Shown here piece after piece: positions 1 to 8,299 of a DNA stretch of 64,000 nt; positions within the stretch are counted from its first letter, which is position 1; each line of letters starts with the position of its first letter. The translations under genes were made by a program, and so were the position numbers. The notes below the pieces were generated by a model, which was not told the DNA's origin, did not search any database, and saw nothing but the letters and a program-made list of their open reading frames with translations. This DNA is from Bradyrhizobium sp. BR 10289 (GTDB lineage: Bacteria; Pseudomonadota; Alphaproteobacteria; Rhizobiales; Xanthobacteraceae). The stretch lies in contig NZ_JACOFR010000030.1 in assembly GCF_019455385.1 (NCBI RefSeq), positions 1 to 64,000 of the forward strand, in the 5' to 3' direction.

Positions 1-277
1 ACTTGGCGCTGTCGATCAGCTTCTGCAGCGAGGTGATGCCGGTGTTGGCGGCCTGCAGCACCTGCACGCCGTTGGCAATGCCATCGAGCAGGTTGTTGAT
101 GTCGCTGGCGCGGTTGTCGAGCGACTGGGCGGTGAAGAAGTTGGTGGGATTGTCCAGGGCCGAGTTGACGCTCTTGCCGGTCGACAGACGGTTCTGCGTG
201 GTGGCGAGAAGATCAGCGGTGGACTGGAGGGAGAGCAGGTTCTGACGAACCGATGCGGAGAGGACGATGCCTGACAT
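1..277 (-). CDS. Flagellin, N-terminal part (gene runs off the left edge)
   Basis: Flagellin subunit of the filament, exported through the flagellar type III apparatus and polymerised outside the cell. The 92 residues visible begin MSGIVLSASVRQNLLSLQST and contain the conserved D0/D1 helical signature (NRLSTGKSVNSALDNPTNFF, then a heptad-rich stretch ending at the edge). This is the self-assembly region of bacterial flagellins. The start is the ATG at 277, preceded by an AAGG Shine-Dalgarno sequence about 9 bases upstream. The C-terminal half and stop lie outside the window. It is divergent from flbT, whose family represses flagellin synthesis post-transcriptionally. Which of the several Bradyrhizobium flagellins this is cannot be told from the fragment. 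Confidence 0.95.
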   Translation of the reverse strand, partial: MSGIVLSASVRQNLLSLQSTADLLATTQNRLSTGKSVNSALDNPTNFFTAQSLDNRASDINNLLDGIANGVQVLQAANTGITSLQKLIDSAK

Positions 278-596
278 ACTCTGTTACCTTTCTGGTAAAC
301 GACGCTACTGTTACGCGTCTGCATGGATCGCGATTGATCCAGCGACCGGCGGACCGTGGCGCCGAGAATCTAACGAAGCATGAAATGAAACCGGCGCTTT
401 TGCTGAGTCGCGGGATGATTCGGAAGGGCGAGCGCCGTCCGCCGCTGCGCTGCCGCAGGATTTCGCCATTGAAAGGATTAGGATTTTTCGCGTGAGGGAT
501 GCGGATTCACAACTCGTTAACTAGTCTTGAGGGAGTATTGCACCCTGATCCGCCGCAACACACGCTCGGTTACGAAAGCGTTGATGGAGAACAGGC
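278..596. other. Divergent flagellin/flbT intergenic region
   Basis: A 319-bp region without a convincing gene. It should hold the flagellin promoter (minus strand), the long flagellin 5' leader that is the usual FlbT target, and the flbT promoter. I see no clear sigma-54 -24/-12 element or other recognisable promoter box in it. Confidence 0.5.
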
Positions 597-1034
597 ATGG
601 CCCTCAAGGTCGAGCTCAGACCGCACGAACGCATCATCGTCGGTAACTGCGTGATAACCAACACCGACCAGCGCGCCCGCCTTCTGATCGACGGCGACAA
701 CGTGCCGATCCTGCGCGAGCGCGACATCCTCACGCCGGAGACCGCCGACTCGCCCGCCAAGCTCGTCTATCTGGCGGTCCAGCTGATGTACATCTCGCCG
801 GATCCGCAGAGCCAGCACGGCACCTATTTCAACCTGGTGCGCGATATCATCACCGCCGTGCCGAGCGCCTGGCCGATCATCGAGAGCATCAACAACAACA
901 TCATGAGCGGCGATCTCTATCGGGCCCTCAAGGACGCCCGCAAGCTGATCGCCTACGAAGACAAGCTGCGTGAGCAGTTCGAGGCGACCCATCCCAAGGA
1001 TGAGGTCAAGGGCGAGGTCAGCTCGGCCGCCTGA
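597..1034 (+). CDS. flbT: Flagellum biosynthesis regulator FlbT
   Basis: FlbT acts after transcription in alphaproteobacteria, binding the 5' leader of flagellin mRNA and coupling flagellin translation to filament assembly. The 145-residue protein has the family length and hallmark sequences: MALKVELRPHERIIVGNCVI at the N-terminus, the internal RARLLIDGDNVPILRERDIL, and YLAVQLMYI. The start at 597 follows GGAGAACAGGC, a good Shine-Dalgarno. The usual partner flaF is not beside it in this window. It is divergent from flagellin and ends in a strong hairpin terminator. Whether it represses or activates here cannot be read from sequence; both behaviours are known in the family. Confidence 0.95.
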   Translation: MALKVELRPHERIIVGNCVITNTDQRARLLIDGDNVPILRERDILTPETADSPAKLVYLAVQLMYISPDPQSQHGTYFNLVRDIITAVPSAWPIIESINNNIMSGDLYRALKDARKLIAYEDKLREQFEATHPKDEVKGEVSSAA

Positions 1035-1056
1035 GCACATCGCAACATCTGACAGC

Positions 1057-1092
1057 AAAACGCCCCGGACCTGGTCCGGGGCGTTTTGTTTT
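1057..1092. terminator. Bidirectional intrinsic terminator between flbT and the hook operon
   Basis: A near-perfect 15-bp stem (AAAACGCCCCGGACC paired with GGTCCGGGGCGTTTT) is flanked by A-rich sequence on the left and T-rich sequence on the right. It can therefore end transcripts arriving from flbT on the plus strand and from the long minus-strand operon ending at 1159. Confidence 0.9.
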
Positions 1093-1096
1093 CAGG

Positions 1097-1147
1097 GCGT
1101 TTTCAAGCGAAGTGGGTATCGGTTCGCGTGACGAAAACGCGTCAAAA
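1097..1147. repeat. GCGTTTTC...GAAAACGCGTC repeat, copy 1
   Basis: First of four dispersed copies in this window (others at 12652, 18711 and 47806). Each is about 50 bp, opens GCGTTTTC, has a central GCGAAGTGG then CGGTTCGCGT, and closes GAAAACGCGTCAAAA. The ends are complementary, so the element can fold as a hairpin. All copies are intergenic and lie at gene 3' ends or between units. It resembles the short palindromic elements abundant in Bradyrhizobium and Rhodopseudomonas. Confidence 0.85.
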
Positions 1148-1158
1148 GGTTCGCGATG

Positions 1159-2655
1159 TCACTGCGCGGCGAGCGGCGGCGCCTCGACCTCGATCATGCC
1201 GCCGCTGCGCCGGTCGCCGAACGTCAGCACGGCCGCAACCAGCGCATCGATGTCCCTCTCCTCGGTGCGGTGATTGACGATGGCGGCGCGGATCGCGAGC
1301 TTGCCGTCCAGCGTGGTGCTCGATGGCGCCGCGAGACCGGACTCCTGAACATCGGCGACGATCTCGCGATTGACGGCATCACCGGCGCGATAGCGGAAGC
1401 AGACGATGTTGAGATTGACAGGCGACAGCAATTCCAGCCGCGGCTCGGCCAGCACGCGCGCTTCCAGATATTTCGCCAGCGCGCAGCTTCGCGCGATCAC
1501 CGCACCCAGCCGGTCGGTACCGAATGTCTTCAGCGTGAACCAGGTCTTCAGCGCGCGGAAACCGCGCGACAGGTCGGGACCGAGATCGCAGGGCCAGACC
1601 GCGCCCGCGGCAAGCCCCCTGGCCTCGCGGCTGAGATACGCTGCCGGCTGGGCAAAGGCCTGCCGGTGCTGCTCGCCGTCGCGCACCAGCAGGAAGCCGG
1701 CGTCGTAAGGCACCTGCCCCCATTTGTGGAAGTCGAGCGCGATGGAATCCGCAAGCTCGATGCCGTCGAGCTGCGGCGCGAGCTCGGGCGAGAGGATGGC
1801 GAGCGCACCGAACGCGCCGTCGACGTGAAACCAGATGCCTTCCTCGCGGCACAGCGCGGCGATGGCCTTGAGATCGTCGATCGCACCGATATCGACCGTG
1901 CCGGCAGAGGCGACGACGAGGAACGGCTTGAAGCCGACCTCGCGGTCGACAGCGATCTGCGCCCGCAGCGCGGCAACGTCGACGCGATGATCGGCATCGA
2001 CGTCGATCTTGCGCAGCGCATCGGTGCCGAGCCCGGCAATGTCCATCGCCCGGGAGACACAGCCATGTGCGGCCCGCGACGTGTAAGCGGTGAGCAGCGC
2101 GCCGTCGTTGCCGACGCCATACTGCCGCGCCAGCGTGCCGAGCGCGGCCGTGCGCGCCACCAGCACCGCCATCAGATTGGCCATCGACGTGCCCGTGACG
2201 AAGATGCCGCTCGCGCTGTCCGGGAAGGCGAACAGGTCGCGCATCCACGCGACGATCTGGCGCTCGACCTCGATCGGCATGTGATCGCGTCCGCCGAGAT
2301 TGGCGTTGAGGCCCGCAGCGAGCATGTCTGCGAGCATGCCGACGGCGGTGCCGCCGCCATGCACCCAGCCCATGAAGCCGGGATGGACGTTGCCGGTGGC
2401 ATAAGGCGCGACATGCTCTGCGAATTCGCGGTAGACGTCGGCGAGATCGCTCGCCTCTCGCGGCACCTCGGATTTGATGGCCGCGCGAACCTGATCGGGA
2501 ATCGGCTGCCACACCGGACGCGCGCGGACGTTGGCGATGCCGTCGATGGCCTCGTCCAGCATGCGATGGGCCAGCGCGCGAAACGCGCTCCAGTCCTGCG
2601 GATCGAGCGAGGTGCTGGTGGCGGCGCTTTGCGTGTTGCGGATGATCTCGTTCAT
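1159..2655 (-). CDS. PLP-dependent (group II type) amino-acid decarboxylase
   Basis: A fold-type I PLP enzyme of the group II decarboxylase family (aromatic amino acid, glutamate and 2,4-diaminobutyrate decarboxylases), expected to remove the carboxylate from an amino-acid substrate in the cytoplasm. In 498 residues it shows VTGTSMANL (about 153-161, cofactor phosphate region), HVDGAFG with the PLP-contacting Asp279, and the Schiff-base lysine K311 in DFHKW. The length is typical. Its start overlaps the end of the upstream ATP-grasp gene by 4 bp, so the two are translationally coupled. It is the last gene of a run beginning at flgE. The substrate cannot be inferred. A decarboxylase here would supply an amine to, or trim a product of, its neighbours. 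Confidence 0.9.
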   Translation of the reverse strand: MNEIIRNTQSAATSTSLDPQDWSAFRALAHRMLDEAIDGIANVRARPVWQPIPDQVRAAIKSEVPREASDLADVYREFAEHVAPYATGNVHPGFMGWVHGGGTAVGMLADMLAAGLNANLGGRDHMPIEVERQIVAWMRDLFAFPDSASGIFVTGTSMANLMAVLVARTAALGTLARQYGVGNDGALLTAYTSRAAHGCVSRAMDIAGLGTDALRKIDVDADHRVDVAALRAQIAVDREVGFKPFLVVASAGTVDIGAIDDLKAIAALCREEGIWFHVDGAFGALAILSPELAPQLDGIELADSIALDFHKWGQVPYDAGFLLVRDGEQHRQAFAQPAAYLSREARGLAAGAVWPCDLGPDLSRGFRALKTWFTLKTFGTDRLGAVIARSCALAKYLEARVLAEPRLELLSPVNLNIVCFRYRAGDAVNREIVADVQESGLAAPSSTTLDGKLAIRAAIVNHRTEERDIDALVAAVLTFGDRRSGGMIEVEAPPLAAQ

Positions 2656-3899
2656 GCCGCACTCTCCTTGCTGGCCTTGTCAGCTGTCTCGGCGTGCCGC
2701 GACAGCATCGCCGTGAACGCGGCGAAGATCTTGCGCATCTGCGGCGGCTTGTAGGGAAACACGGCCGGCGGATCCATGTTGTGCACGACGGCGGTGTTGT
2801 CGGCCTCGAACACCAAGAGCTCACCGTCCTGGTTCTCGGCGCAATCGACGATGAAATAGTCGAGACCGACGCGCTTGCTCATCTCGTCGAGCGCATGGCG
2901 ATGACGCGCGGCGAATGCGGTATCGAAGTCCTGCATCCAGGTGGCTTCTTCGGCGCGCTTCTCTTCGCTGAACGCCATGTAGGCGTTGAGATACCAGATG
3001 TCCCAGCGGTCGGCGATCGCCATGTGGCAGGCGTAAGGCTTGCCGTCGACCATGGTGAGACGATATTTGCGGTAGAGCCCGTCGGGGCTCGCATAGTCGA
3101 CGAAGCGCGCGACGAAGAAATCCTGCTCCTGCCGCTCGGCGAGATAGGCTTGGAGCGCCGCCGCGTCGTCGACCTTCGCGAGCCCGACGCCGGCATGCGT
3201 GCCGCGCGGCCGGATGATCATCGGAAAGCGCAACTCGCCAGTGATGTCCGCGCAGGCGATCTTGCCGTCCAGAAGCTCGGACAGTTGCGTGCGCGTCGTG
3301 TGGACGGTCACGGGAATGTCGAGACCGGAGATACCAGCCAGCAGGCGGAACAGCTTGTCGCGATCGAGATTGCCGATCAGCTCCGGACGATTGAGCAGCG
3401 GCCGCGGCCAGGTGGGCGCAGCCTTTTCAATCACCGCAAGCGTCTCGCGGCACTCCTCGGAATCGGAGGCGACCACGATGGCGACATCGTGATCGGGCAA
3501 TGTCTCGGGCAAGCCGACGCCCTTCACCACGTACAGCGTCAGCAGCTCGATATCGGAGCCTTCGAGCAGGAATTCGATCGGGGTGTTGCCGCCCATGTCA
3601 ATATCGGCCGCGAGCGCGAGCACACGCAGGCGCGGTTTCGGAAGCCCGCAAGGCGTGCGAAACAATTGATGGAAGGCGAGCACCTCGGTCTGGATCACCA
3701 GCCCCGCCTCCTTCTCGCCGAGCAGCTGCGCGATCAGCGACAGGTCGAGGCCCTCGCCCGCCTCCGCCGTCCCCTCCGCGATCCGTGCCAGCAGGTGCTC
3801 GCGCAACGGATGCAGATCGCCGCCCTCGAAGGCGCGGCGCGTCAATTGCGCAAAGCCGATGCGGTCGGAATAGTTCGGCGTGGAAACGGGATTCAACAT
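2652..3899 (-). CDS. ATP-grasp family protein of unknown substrate
   Basis: A 415-residue protein with the C-terminal half of an ATP-grasp ligase. The nucleotide-binding glycine loop MIIRPRGTHAGVGLAK is at about 227-242, a basic and aromatic segment (CHMAIADRWDIWY) at 291-303, and the metal-binding acidic strand LLVFEADNT at about 361-369. ATP-grasp enzymes join a carboxylate, activated as acyl phosphate, to an amine or thiol. The N-terminal 200 residues do not match a family I know. It starts 2 bp after the preceding PLP gene ends and overlaps the decarboxylase by 4 bp, so these three products are probably made in concert. A role in forming an amide or peptide-like bond is inference; the substrate is unknown. 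Confidence 0.8.
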   Translation of the reverse strand: MLNPVSTPNYSDRIGFAQLTRRAFEGGDLHPLREHLLARIAEGTAEAGEGLDLSLIAQLLGEKEAGLVIQTEVLAFHQLFRTPCGLPKPRLRVLALAADIDMGGNTPIEFLLEGSDIELLTLYVVKGVGLPETLPDHDVAIVVASDSEECRETLAVIEKAAPTWPRPLLNRPELIGNLDRDKLFRLLAGISGLDIPVTVHTTRTQLSELLDGKIACADITGELRFPMIIRPRGTHAGVGLAKVDDAAALQAYLAERQEQDFFVARFVDYASPDGLYRKYRLTMVDGKPYACHMAIADRWDIWYLNAYMAFSEEKRAEEATWMQDFDTAFAARHRHALDEMSKRVGLDYFIVDCAENQDGELLVFEADNTAVVHNMDPPAVFPYKPPQMRKIFAAFTAMLSRHAETADKASKESAA

Positions 3900-3901
3900 C
3901 T

Positions 3902-5524
3902 TCAGGCCTCGAGCACAAACTTCCCTGGCGCCGTGGTGGCACGGTCCAGCAGCAGCTCGATCTTCACCACGACATGGGCGATGCGATCGAGGATATGCTG
4001 CAAATTGCGTTGCGCCTGTGCGGCGTCGGCCGACCAGGCTTCGGTGACGAGCCGGCCGCCGACACAGAGGCGCAGCACGGCTTGCGGCGCATCGTCAGGC
4101 CGCTCCAGCCGGACCGGCTGGCCGACGAGACAGCATTGCGCGGCAAGCTGACGGTCGGCCGCGCTGCCGCTGATCTCCTCATTCATGTCACGCGCCAGCG
4201 CCCGATGAACGGCGGTGGTCTCGGCGACCGAGACCGGCTTGCCGTCGCGCAGCAGCGTGAATGGAAAGATCGTGGTTGCTGCGAATTCCTCGTCGTCCGC
4301 GCTCGTCGTCTCGCACATGCGCGGAATGGGACGAAGCGACGGCGACAATGCAATCATGCTGTCGATGCCGGCCGCGAGCGCGGCCAGCGCCTTGGCGCGA
4401 AACGCGCCGGGCACGGCATAATAGCTGCCGATCTCGGCAAGAGCGGCTTCCCAGCGCAACCATTGGCCGAAGTTCGGCCGGCGCCCGAAGCGCGAGCGCA
4501 GCGCCGTCCAGGCCATCGGCCAGTCGCAGCGGCCGGCGTAGTCGAGGATTCCGGGCGCGACCGCGCCGATCCGGTCGAACGATCGTGACAGCCCTTTCGG
4601 CACCAGCAGCGCGCCGCTGAAGGCCGGGCCGCCGAAGAACTTGGAGCCGGTCATCAGCACCATGTAGCCGCGATCGAGATAGGCGCGCAGCCGGCGGCGG
4701 CCGAGCCGCGCTTGGCAGGCATCGACGACCACCTGAACCTTGCGCGGCCAGCGCCGCGCGATCTCATCGAGGCAGGCAGCGCTCGGCGCACGCCAGCCGA
4801 GCTTTGACGAATCCATGATCTGGAGGAGAACGCAGCGACCTTGCGTCAGGCTGTCCTCGACTGCGCGCATGACCGCCGCATCTGCGTCCGCACGCATCGC
4901 GATGCCGGCCGTCGTATCGAGCAACGGCACCAAAATGCTGTCGCCGGCGAGCCCCGCCACCGCACCGTCCTTGCGCACCGCAACGCCGCTCGCCGTCATC
5001 GTGCTGAAATGATGACCGCGCGCGGTATGGGCCGTGCCGCTCCCGGTCTGATCGGCGCCCACCACGATCGTCACCGGCGGCTCGCCGAGCGCCGCGCGCG
5101 CCAGGAACAGGGCGTGCAGCTGAGAATCCGTGCCGGATGGCGAGAACACGATGTCGACGCGCGGCGAGAGCTGGAGATGGCCGCGCAGCTCCTCGCGCAT
5201 GTCCTCGCAGCGCGCATCGAAGGCGATCTCGACCTCGTCGAACAGGCATCTGTGCATCAGCTCTTCGCGCGCCAGTGCGGCGCGGTCGTAAGCTGCCTGC
5301 GAGATCGTGGACGCGGTCGAAGAGGCGAAATTCCAGATCTCGGGCTCCGGCGAGGCCGCACAGCCATAGGCATTGACGCGGTCCGCCGGATCGAGCGCGA
5401 GCCGGAGGTCTCCGCCGGACACCAGCAGCGTATCCAGCGGCGTGAACAGATCGCGCAGACGGTAGCGCGAGCCTTGGTCGGACACACGCTCGGGGATCGA
5501 TGGGAGGGATGCGCCGGTGCTCAT
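3902..5524 (-). CDS. PLP-dependent aminotransferase-fold enzyme, function unknown
   Basis: A 540-residue fold-type I PLP protein. Visible motifs are SPSGTDS (128-134, phosphate cup), VVVDACQ (266-271, Asp268 expected to contact the pyridine nitrogen) and MTGSKFFGGP with probable Schiff-base Lys295. The layout resembles class V aminotransferase or cysteine-desulfurase-like proteins, but the protein is longer, with about 70 extra N-terminal residues and a C-terminal extension past residue 450. The ATG at 5524 is chosen because the upstream reading frame is Arg/Pro-rich and overlaps the preceding gene; this start lies 10 bp after that gene's stop. It belongs with the ATP-grasp and decarboxylase genes. 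Reaction unknown. Confidence 0.8.
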   Translation of the reverse strand: MSTGASLPSIPERVSDQGSRYRLRDLFTPLDTLLVSGGDLRLALDPADRVNAYGCAASPEPEIWNFASSTASTISQAAYDRAALAREELMHRCLFDEVEIAFDARCEDMREELRGHLQLSPRVDIVFSPSGTDSQLHALFLARAALGEPPVTIVVGADQTGSGTAHTARGHHFSTMTASGVAVRKDGAVAGLAGDSILVPLLDTTAGIAMRADADAAVMRAVEDSLTQGRCVLLQIMDSSKLGWRAPSAACLDEIARRWPRKVQVVVDACQARLGRRRLRAYLDRGYMVLMTGSKFFGGPAFSGALLVPKGLSRSFDRIGAVAPGILDYAGRCDWPMAWTALRSRFGRRPNFGQWLRWEAALAEIGSYYAVPGAFRAKALAALAAGIDSMIALSPSLRPIPRMCETTSADDEEFAATTIFPFTLLRDGKPVSVAETTAVHRALARDMNEEISGSAADRQLAAQCCLVGQPVRLERPDDAPQAVLRLCVGGRLVTEAWSADAAQAQRNLQHILDRIAHVVVKIELLLDRATTAPGKFVLEA

Positions 5525-5534
5525 CCCGAAAGCC

Positions 5535-6323
5535 TCACGCCGCGTCGGCGGTGGCCGCCGCCGCAGGGGCAGCCGCGAATTGCGAGGCGATATCGCCGTG
5601 AAACACCGACGGGCCGACATGATCGAGCGAGCTCTGGATGTCGGCCCAGATCTCGCCGCCGATATCGGTCCAGCGCTTGCAGAAGGCGAAGTCCTCGGAC
5701 AGATAGGTACCGGTCGCCGGATCGATCATGCATTCGAACAGCGCGAACCGGTTCTGGCTGGCAGCAAGCGTATCGTGCGAATGCTCGCGGAAGAATTGCA
5801 AGGCCGCGTAATCCGGATGGCGGCACATCGCCTCCAGCACGTGGCGGCGGATCATCAGGAAGCCGGTGCCGGCATAGCGCACGCGGGTAAAACCATTGAC
5901 CACGACGATGCGGTCGGGATCCTCGATCTCGAGCACATAGTCGAGCGAGGCCGCCGGCACGTCGGTGCGGCCGGACTGGATCGCCCGCTTCGCCTTGTCC
6001 CAGTTCACCCGCTTGATCGGGTAGCAGCCGGCGACGACGTCCGCGCCGCATTCGATCAGCCGGAACACCTGCTCCGGCTTGAAGCCGATATCGGCGTCGA
6101 TGAACAGGAAATGCGTCGCGTCGGGGTCGTCCAGAAACATCGCGACCAGATTGGCCCGTGCCCGCGTGATCAGCGCATCGCCGTCCCGCAGCAGCACCTT
6201 GAGCCCGAGATTGGACATGCCGTGCACAGCCCGCTGAAGCGCGAAGATCGAGCTCGCATAGATGCTCGACACCTGCCCGCCGAAGCAGGGCGTCGCCACC
6301 ACCAACTGCATCTTGTCCGACAT
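5535..6323 (-). CDS. GT-A fold glycosyltransferase-like protein
   Basis: A 262-residue protein beginning MSDKMQLVVATPCFGG, a Rossmann-like opening typical of GT-A nucleotide-sugar transferases. It has the metal-binding DxD-type motif FIDADIG at about 74-80, where Asp76 and Asp78 would hold Mn2+ and UDP or GDP sugar. A second acidic motif, YLSEDFAFCKRW, lies near the C-terminus and could include the catalytic base. The ATG at 6323 has GGAG 8 bases upstream; a TTG at 6344 would add seven residues. It lies 71 bp downstream of flgL on the same strand and leads the ATP-grasp/PLP cassette. Transfer of a sugar to a flagellar protein is plausible but inferred. Confidence 0.8.
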   Translation of the reverse strand: MSDKMQLVVATPCFGGQVSSIYASSIFALQRAVHGMSNLGLKVLLRDGDALITRARANLVAMFLDDPDATHFLFIDADIGFKPEQVFRLIECGADVVAGCYPIKRVNWDKAKRAIQSGRTDVPAASLDYVLEIEDPDRIVVVNGFTRVRYAGTGFLMIRRHVLEAMCRHPDYAALQFFREHSHDTLAASQNRFALFECMIDPATGTYLSEDFAFCKRWTDIGGEIWADIQSSLDHVGPSVFHGDIASQFAAAPAAAATADAA

Positions 6324-6394
6324 CGCCAGCTCCGCCCCGCTCAAATCCTCACCAAGAGGTAAAGAGGCATGGTTAACGGCGCCTTAACGCATCC

Positions 6395-8278
6395 TTACAG
6401 GAACTTGACGAGCGAGAGCTGCGCGAGGTTCGAGGTGACCTGGTAGGACGCCTGGAGCGCGTTCTGAAGCGACAGTATCTCGCTCGCGACCTGGTCGGGC
6501 GAGGCCGACTCGGCCTGGTCGATGATGGACTGTAGCTGCGCCTTGGCCTGGGTCTGGCGCGTGCCGGCGTCCTTCATCGTGTTCTGGGCCATCGCGAGGT
6601 CGGTCTGGATGTCCTCGAGGTGCTGCTGGCCGGGCTGCTTCGTCAGCGCCTGGGTCGTGCGCAGGCTCAGCGCCGCCACCTGGCCGCCCGCATACTGACT
6701 GGTCGCCGAGGTCGAGAACGTCCCGAACACGGCGATCGCCTGCAATTGCTGACGGATCGCGTCCTCGTCGGCCTGCGCGCCGTATTGCACCGTGACGGAA
6801 TCGTCGACCCGCGCCATCGCGGTGGAGCGCGGCGAACCGGGACCGTCATTGCCGGTATACCATTTCACCGTGTTGGCCGAACCGTTGACCAGCGTCGTCG
6901 CCGAACTCGCCGGCGAGGAGCCGACCCGCAGCGGCGGCTGCGTGGCAGTGACCGGCGTCGAGCCAAATCCGAGCGCGCCCAGCGCGCCGGTGTTCGAGGT
7001 CGTGATGTTGAGGCTCGCCGCATCATCCGTATTGATCGTGATCGAACCGCCATGCACGGTCGACGGCTTCGTCGTGCCGGTGATCGCGTCGATCTTGCTC
7101 ATCAGCGTCTGAATGCTGTCGCCGACATTGAGCTGGTTGCCGGTCGCGCCCGAGGCGACAAAGGTCAGCGTGGTGCCGTTGACGGTAATGGTGTCGCCGG
7201 CAACAAAGCCCGGCGAGATCGAGTCCGAGGGGCTCGCGCCGGACAGCGCCGTCGCGCCGGTGATGGGCGCGGGCGTCGCCGCCTGGTTGTTGACCGGCGT
7301 GCCGATCGCCGAGCTTGCGGTGTTGAAGAAATTATCCCCGGCCGTGATCGCGGAGGCCGCAACCAGCGAGGTGTTGGCGAGCTTGGTGATCGCGGTGTTC
7401 AGGGCGGTGTTGAGGTTCGCCGCGGTGTTGTTCGGGTTGACCGGCGTGCTCGCATCGATCGCAAAGCTGCCGAGCGGTGTTGGAATCGCCGACGACGCGG
7501 TCAGGTCGATCTGCTCGGTCGACCCGTCCGGCAGCGTGAACTGGACGCTCAGCTTGTCGCCGTTGTTGGGATTGACGCCGTTGAGATCGACGGAGAACGA
7601 CACCGGCGAGCCGCTCGGGCCGGTGACGGTCGCGCCCGTCAGCGTCGAGGACACCGCCTTGAGCTTGAGCCCGAACGGCGATCCCGCGACGTCTTCCGAC
7701 ACCTTGACCGAGCTCGGCGTCGGCTGCGTCTGCACCAGCCGTCCCATGCCGTTGGCCCCCAGGTCGGCAGCCTGGCGCTCCGCCATGACGGTCTTGAAGC
7801 CAGCCTGCGTGGTGGTGCCGTTGATGATGTCGCCGGCATTGGCGACCGATTGCGTGTTGAAGGCCGTTCCCGAAAACAGATAGCGGTTGCCCGACTGCGT
7901 GTTGAGGACGCCGACCATCGAGCCGAACTGTGCCGCGGCCGTGTTCTGAGCGATCGTCTGGCCGTTGACGTTGAGATCCTGCGCGGTGCTGGCGGAGCCG
8001 GTCTGCACCGTGTTGCGGATCGTCGTCAGCGACTGCAGCGCGGTGTTGGCGAGGTTGATGTTGACGTTGACGTTGGTGATCGTGTCGGTATAGGCGGCGA
8101 TGTTCGACAGCTGCGAGCGCCCGGCGATCGCGAAGCCCTCGTTGGTGCCCATGCCGGAATAGTTCTGCGACAGCTTGCCGGTCGAGAGCTGCGTCGACAA
8201 ATCGGTGAGCTGCTGATTGATGTTGCGGATCTGCGCGCCGAGGATCGACGAGGAATAATTGATGCTGCTGATCGACAT
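6395..8278 (-). CDS. flgL: Flagellar hook-filament junction protein FlgL (HAP3)
   Basis: FlgL forms the ring joining hook-associated protein FlgK to the filament. The 627-residue protein starts MSISSINYSSSILGAQIRNI with the flagellin-like D0/D1 helix (LSTQLSTGKLSQNYSGM). It ends with the matching C-terminal helix (VASEILSLQNALQASYQVTS...LSLVKFL), so the self-assembly ends are intact. It is about twice the length of the enterobacterial protein because of a large variable centre. One central module (about nt 6955-7265) is clearly related to a module inside FlgE (GDTITVNGTTLTFVASGATG), of the DUF1522 type. It follows flgK by 21 bp in the operon. Confidence 0.95.
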   Translation of the reverse strand: MSISSINYSSSILGAQIRNINQQLTDLSTQLSTGKLSQNYSGMGTNEGFAIAGRSQLSNIAAYTDTITNVNVNINLANTALQSLTTIRNTVQTGSASTAQDLNVNGQTIAQNTAAAQFGSMVGVLNTQSGNRYLFSGTAFNTQSVANAGDIINGTTTQAGFKTVMAERQAADLGANGMGRLVQTQPTPSSVKVSEDVAGSPFGLKLKAVSSTLTGATVTGPSGSPVSFSVDLNGVNPNNGDKLSVQFTLPDGSTEQIDLTASSAIPTPLGSFAIDASTPVNPNNTAANLNTALNTAITKLANTSLVAASAITAGDNFFNTASSAIGTPVNNQAATPAPITGATALSGASPSDSISPGFVAGDTITVNGTTLTFVASGATGNQLNVGDSIQTLMSKIDAITGTTKPSTVHGGSITINTDDAASLNITTSNTGALGALGFGSTPVTATQPPLRVGSSPASSATTLVNGSANTVKWYTGNDGPGSPRSTAMARVDDSVTVQYGAQADEDAIRQQLQAIAVFGTFSTSATSQYAGGQVAALSLRTTQALTKQPGQQHLEDIQTDLAMAQNTMKDAGTRQTQAKAQLQSIIDQAESASPDQVASEILSLQNALQASYQVTSNLAQLSLVKFL

Positions 8279-8299
8279 GTTTCAGAGCCCTGCTACTTG

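Noticed and set aside
1156..2754. A 532-codon plus-strand frame opposite the PLP decarboxylase
   Set aside because: Arg/Asp/Gly-rich shadow with no motif; the minus strand shows intact DFHKW and other PLP motifs.
5525..5620. A longer start for the PLP enzyme gene (32 extra residues)
   Set aside because: The extra part is Arg/Pro-rich, overlaps the end of the upstream glycosyltransferase-like gene, and lacks a Shine-Dalgarno; the ATG at 5524 is better.
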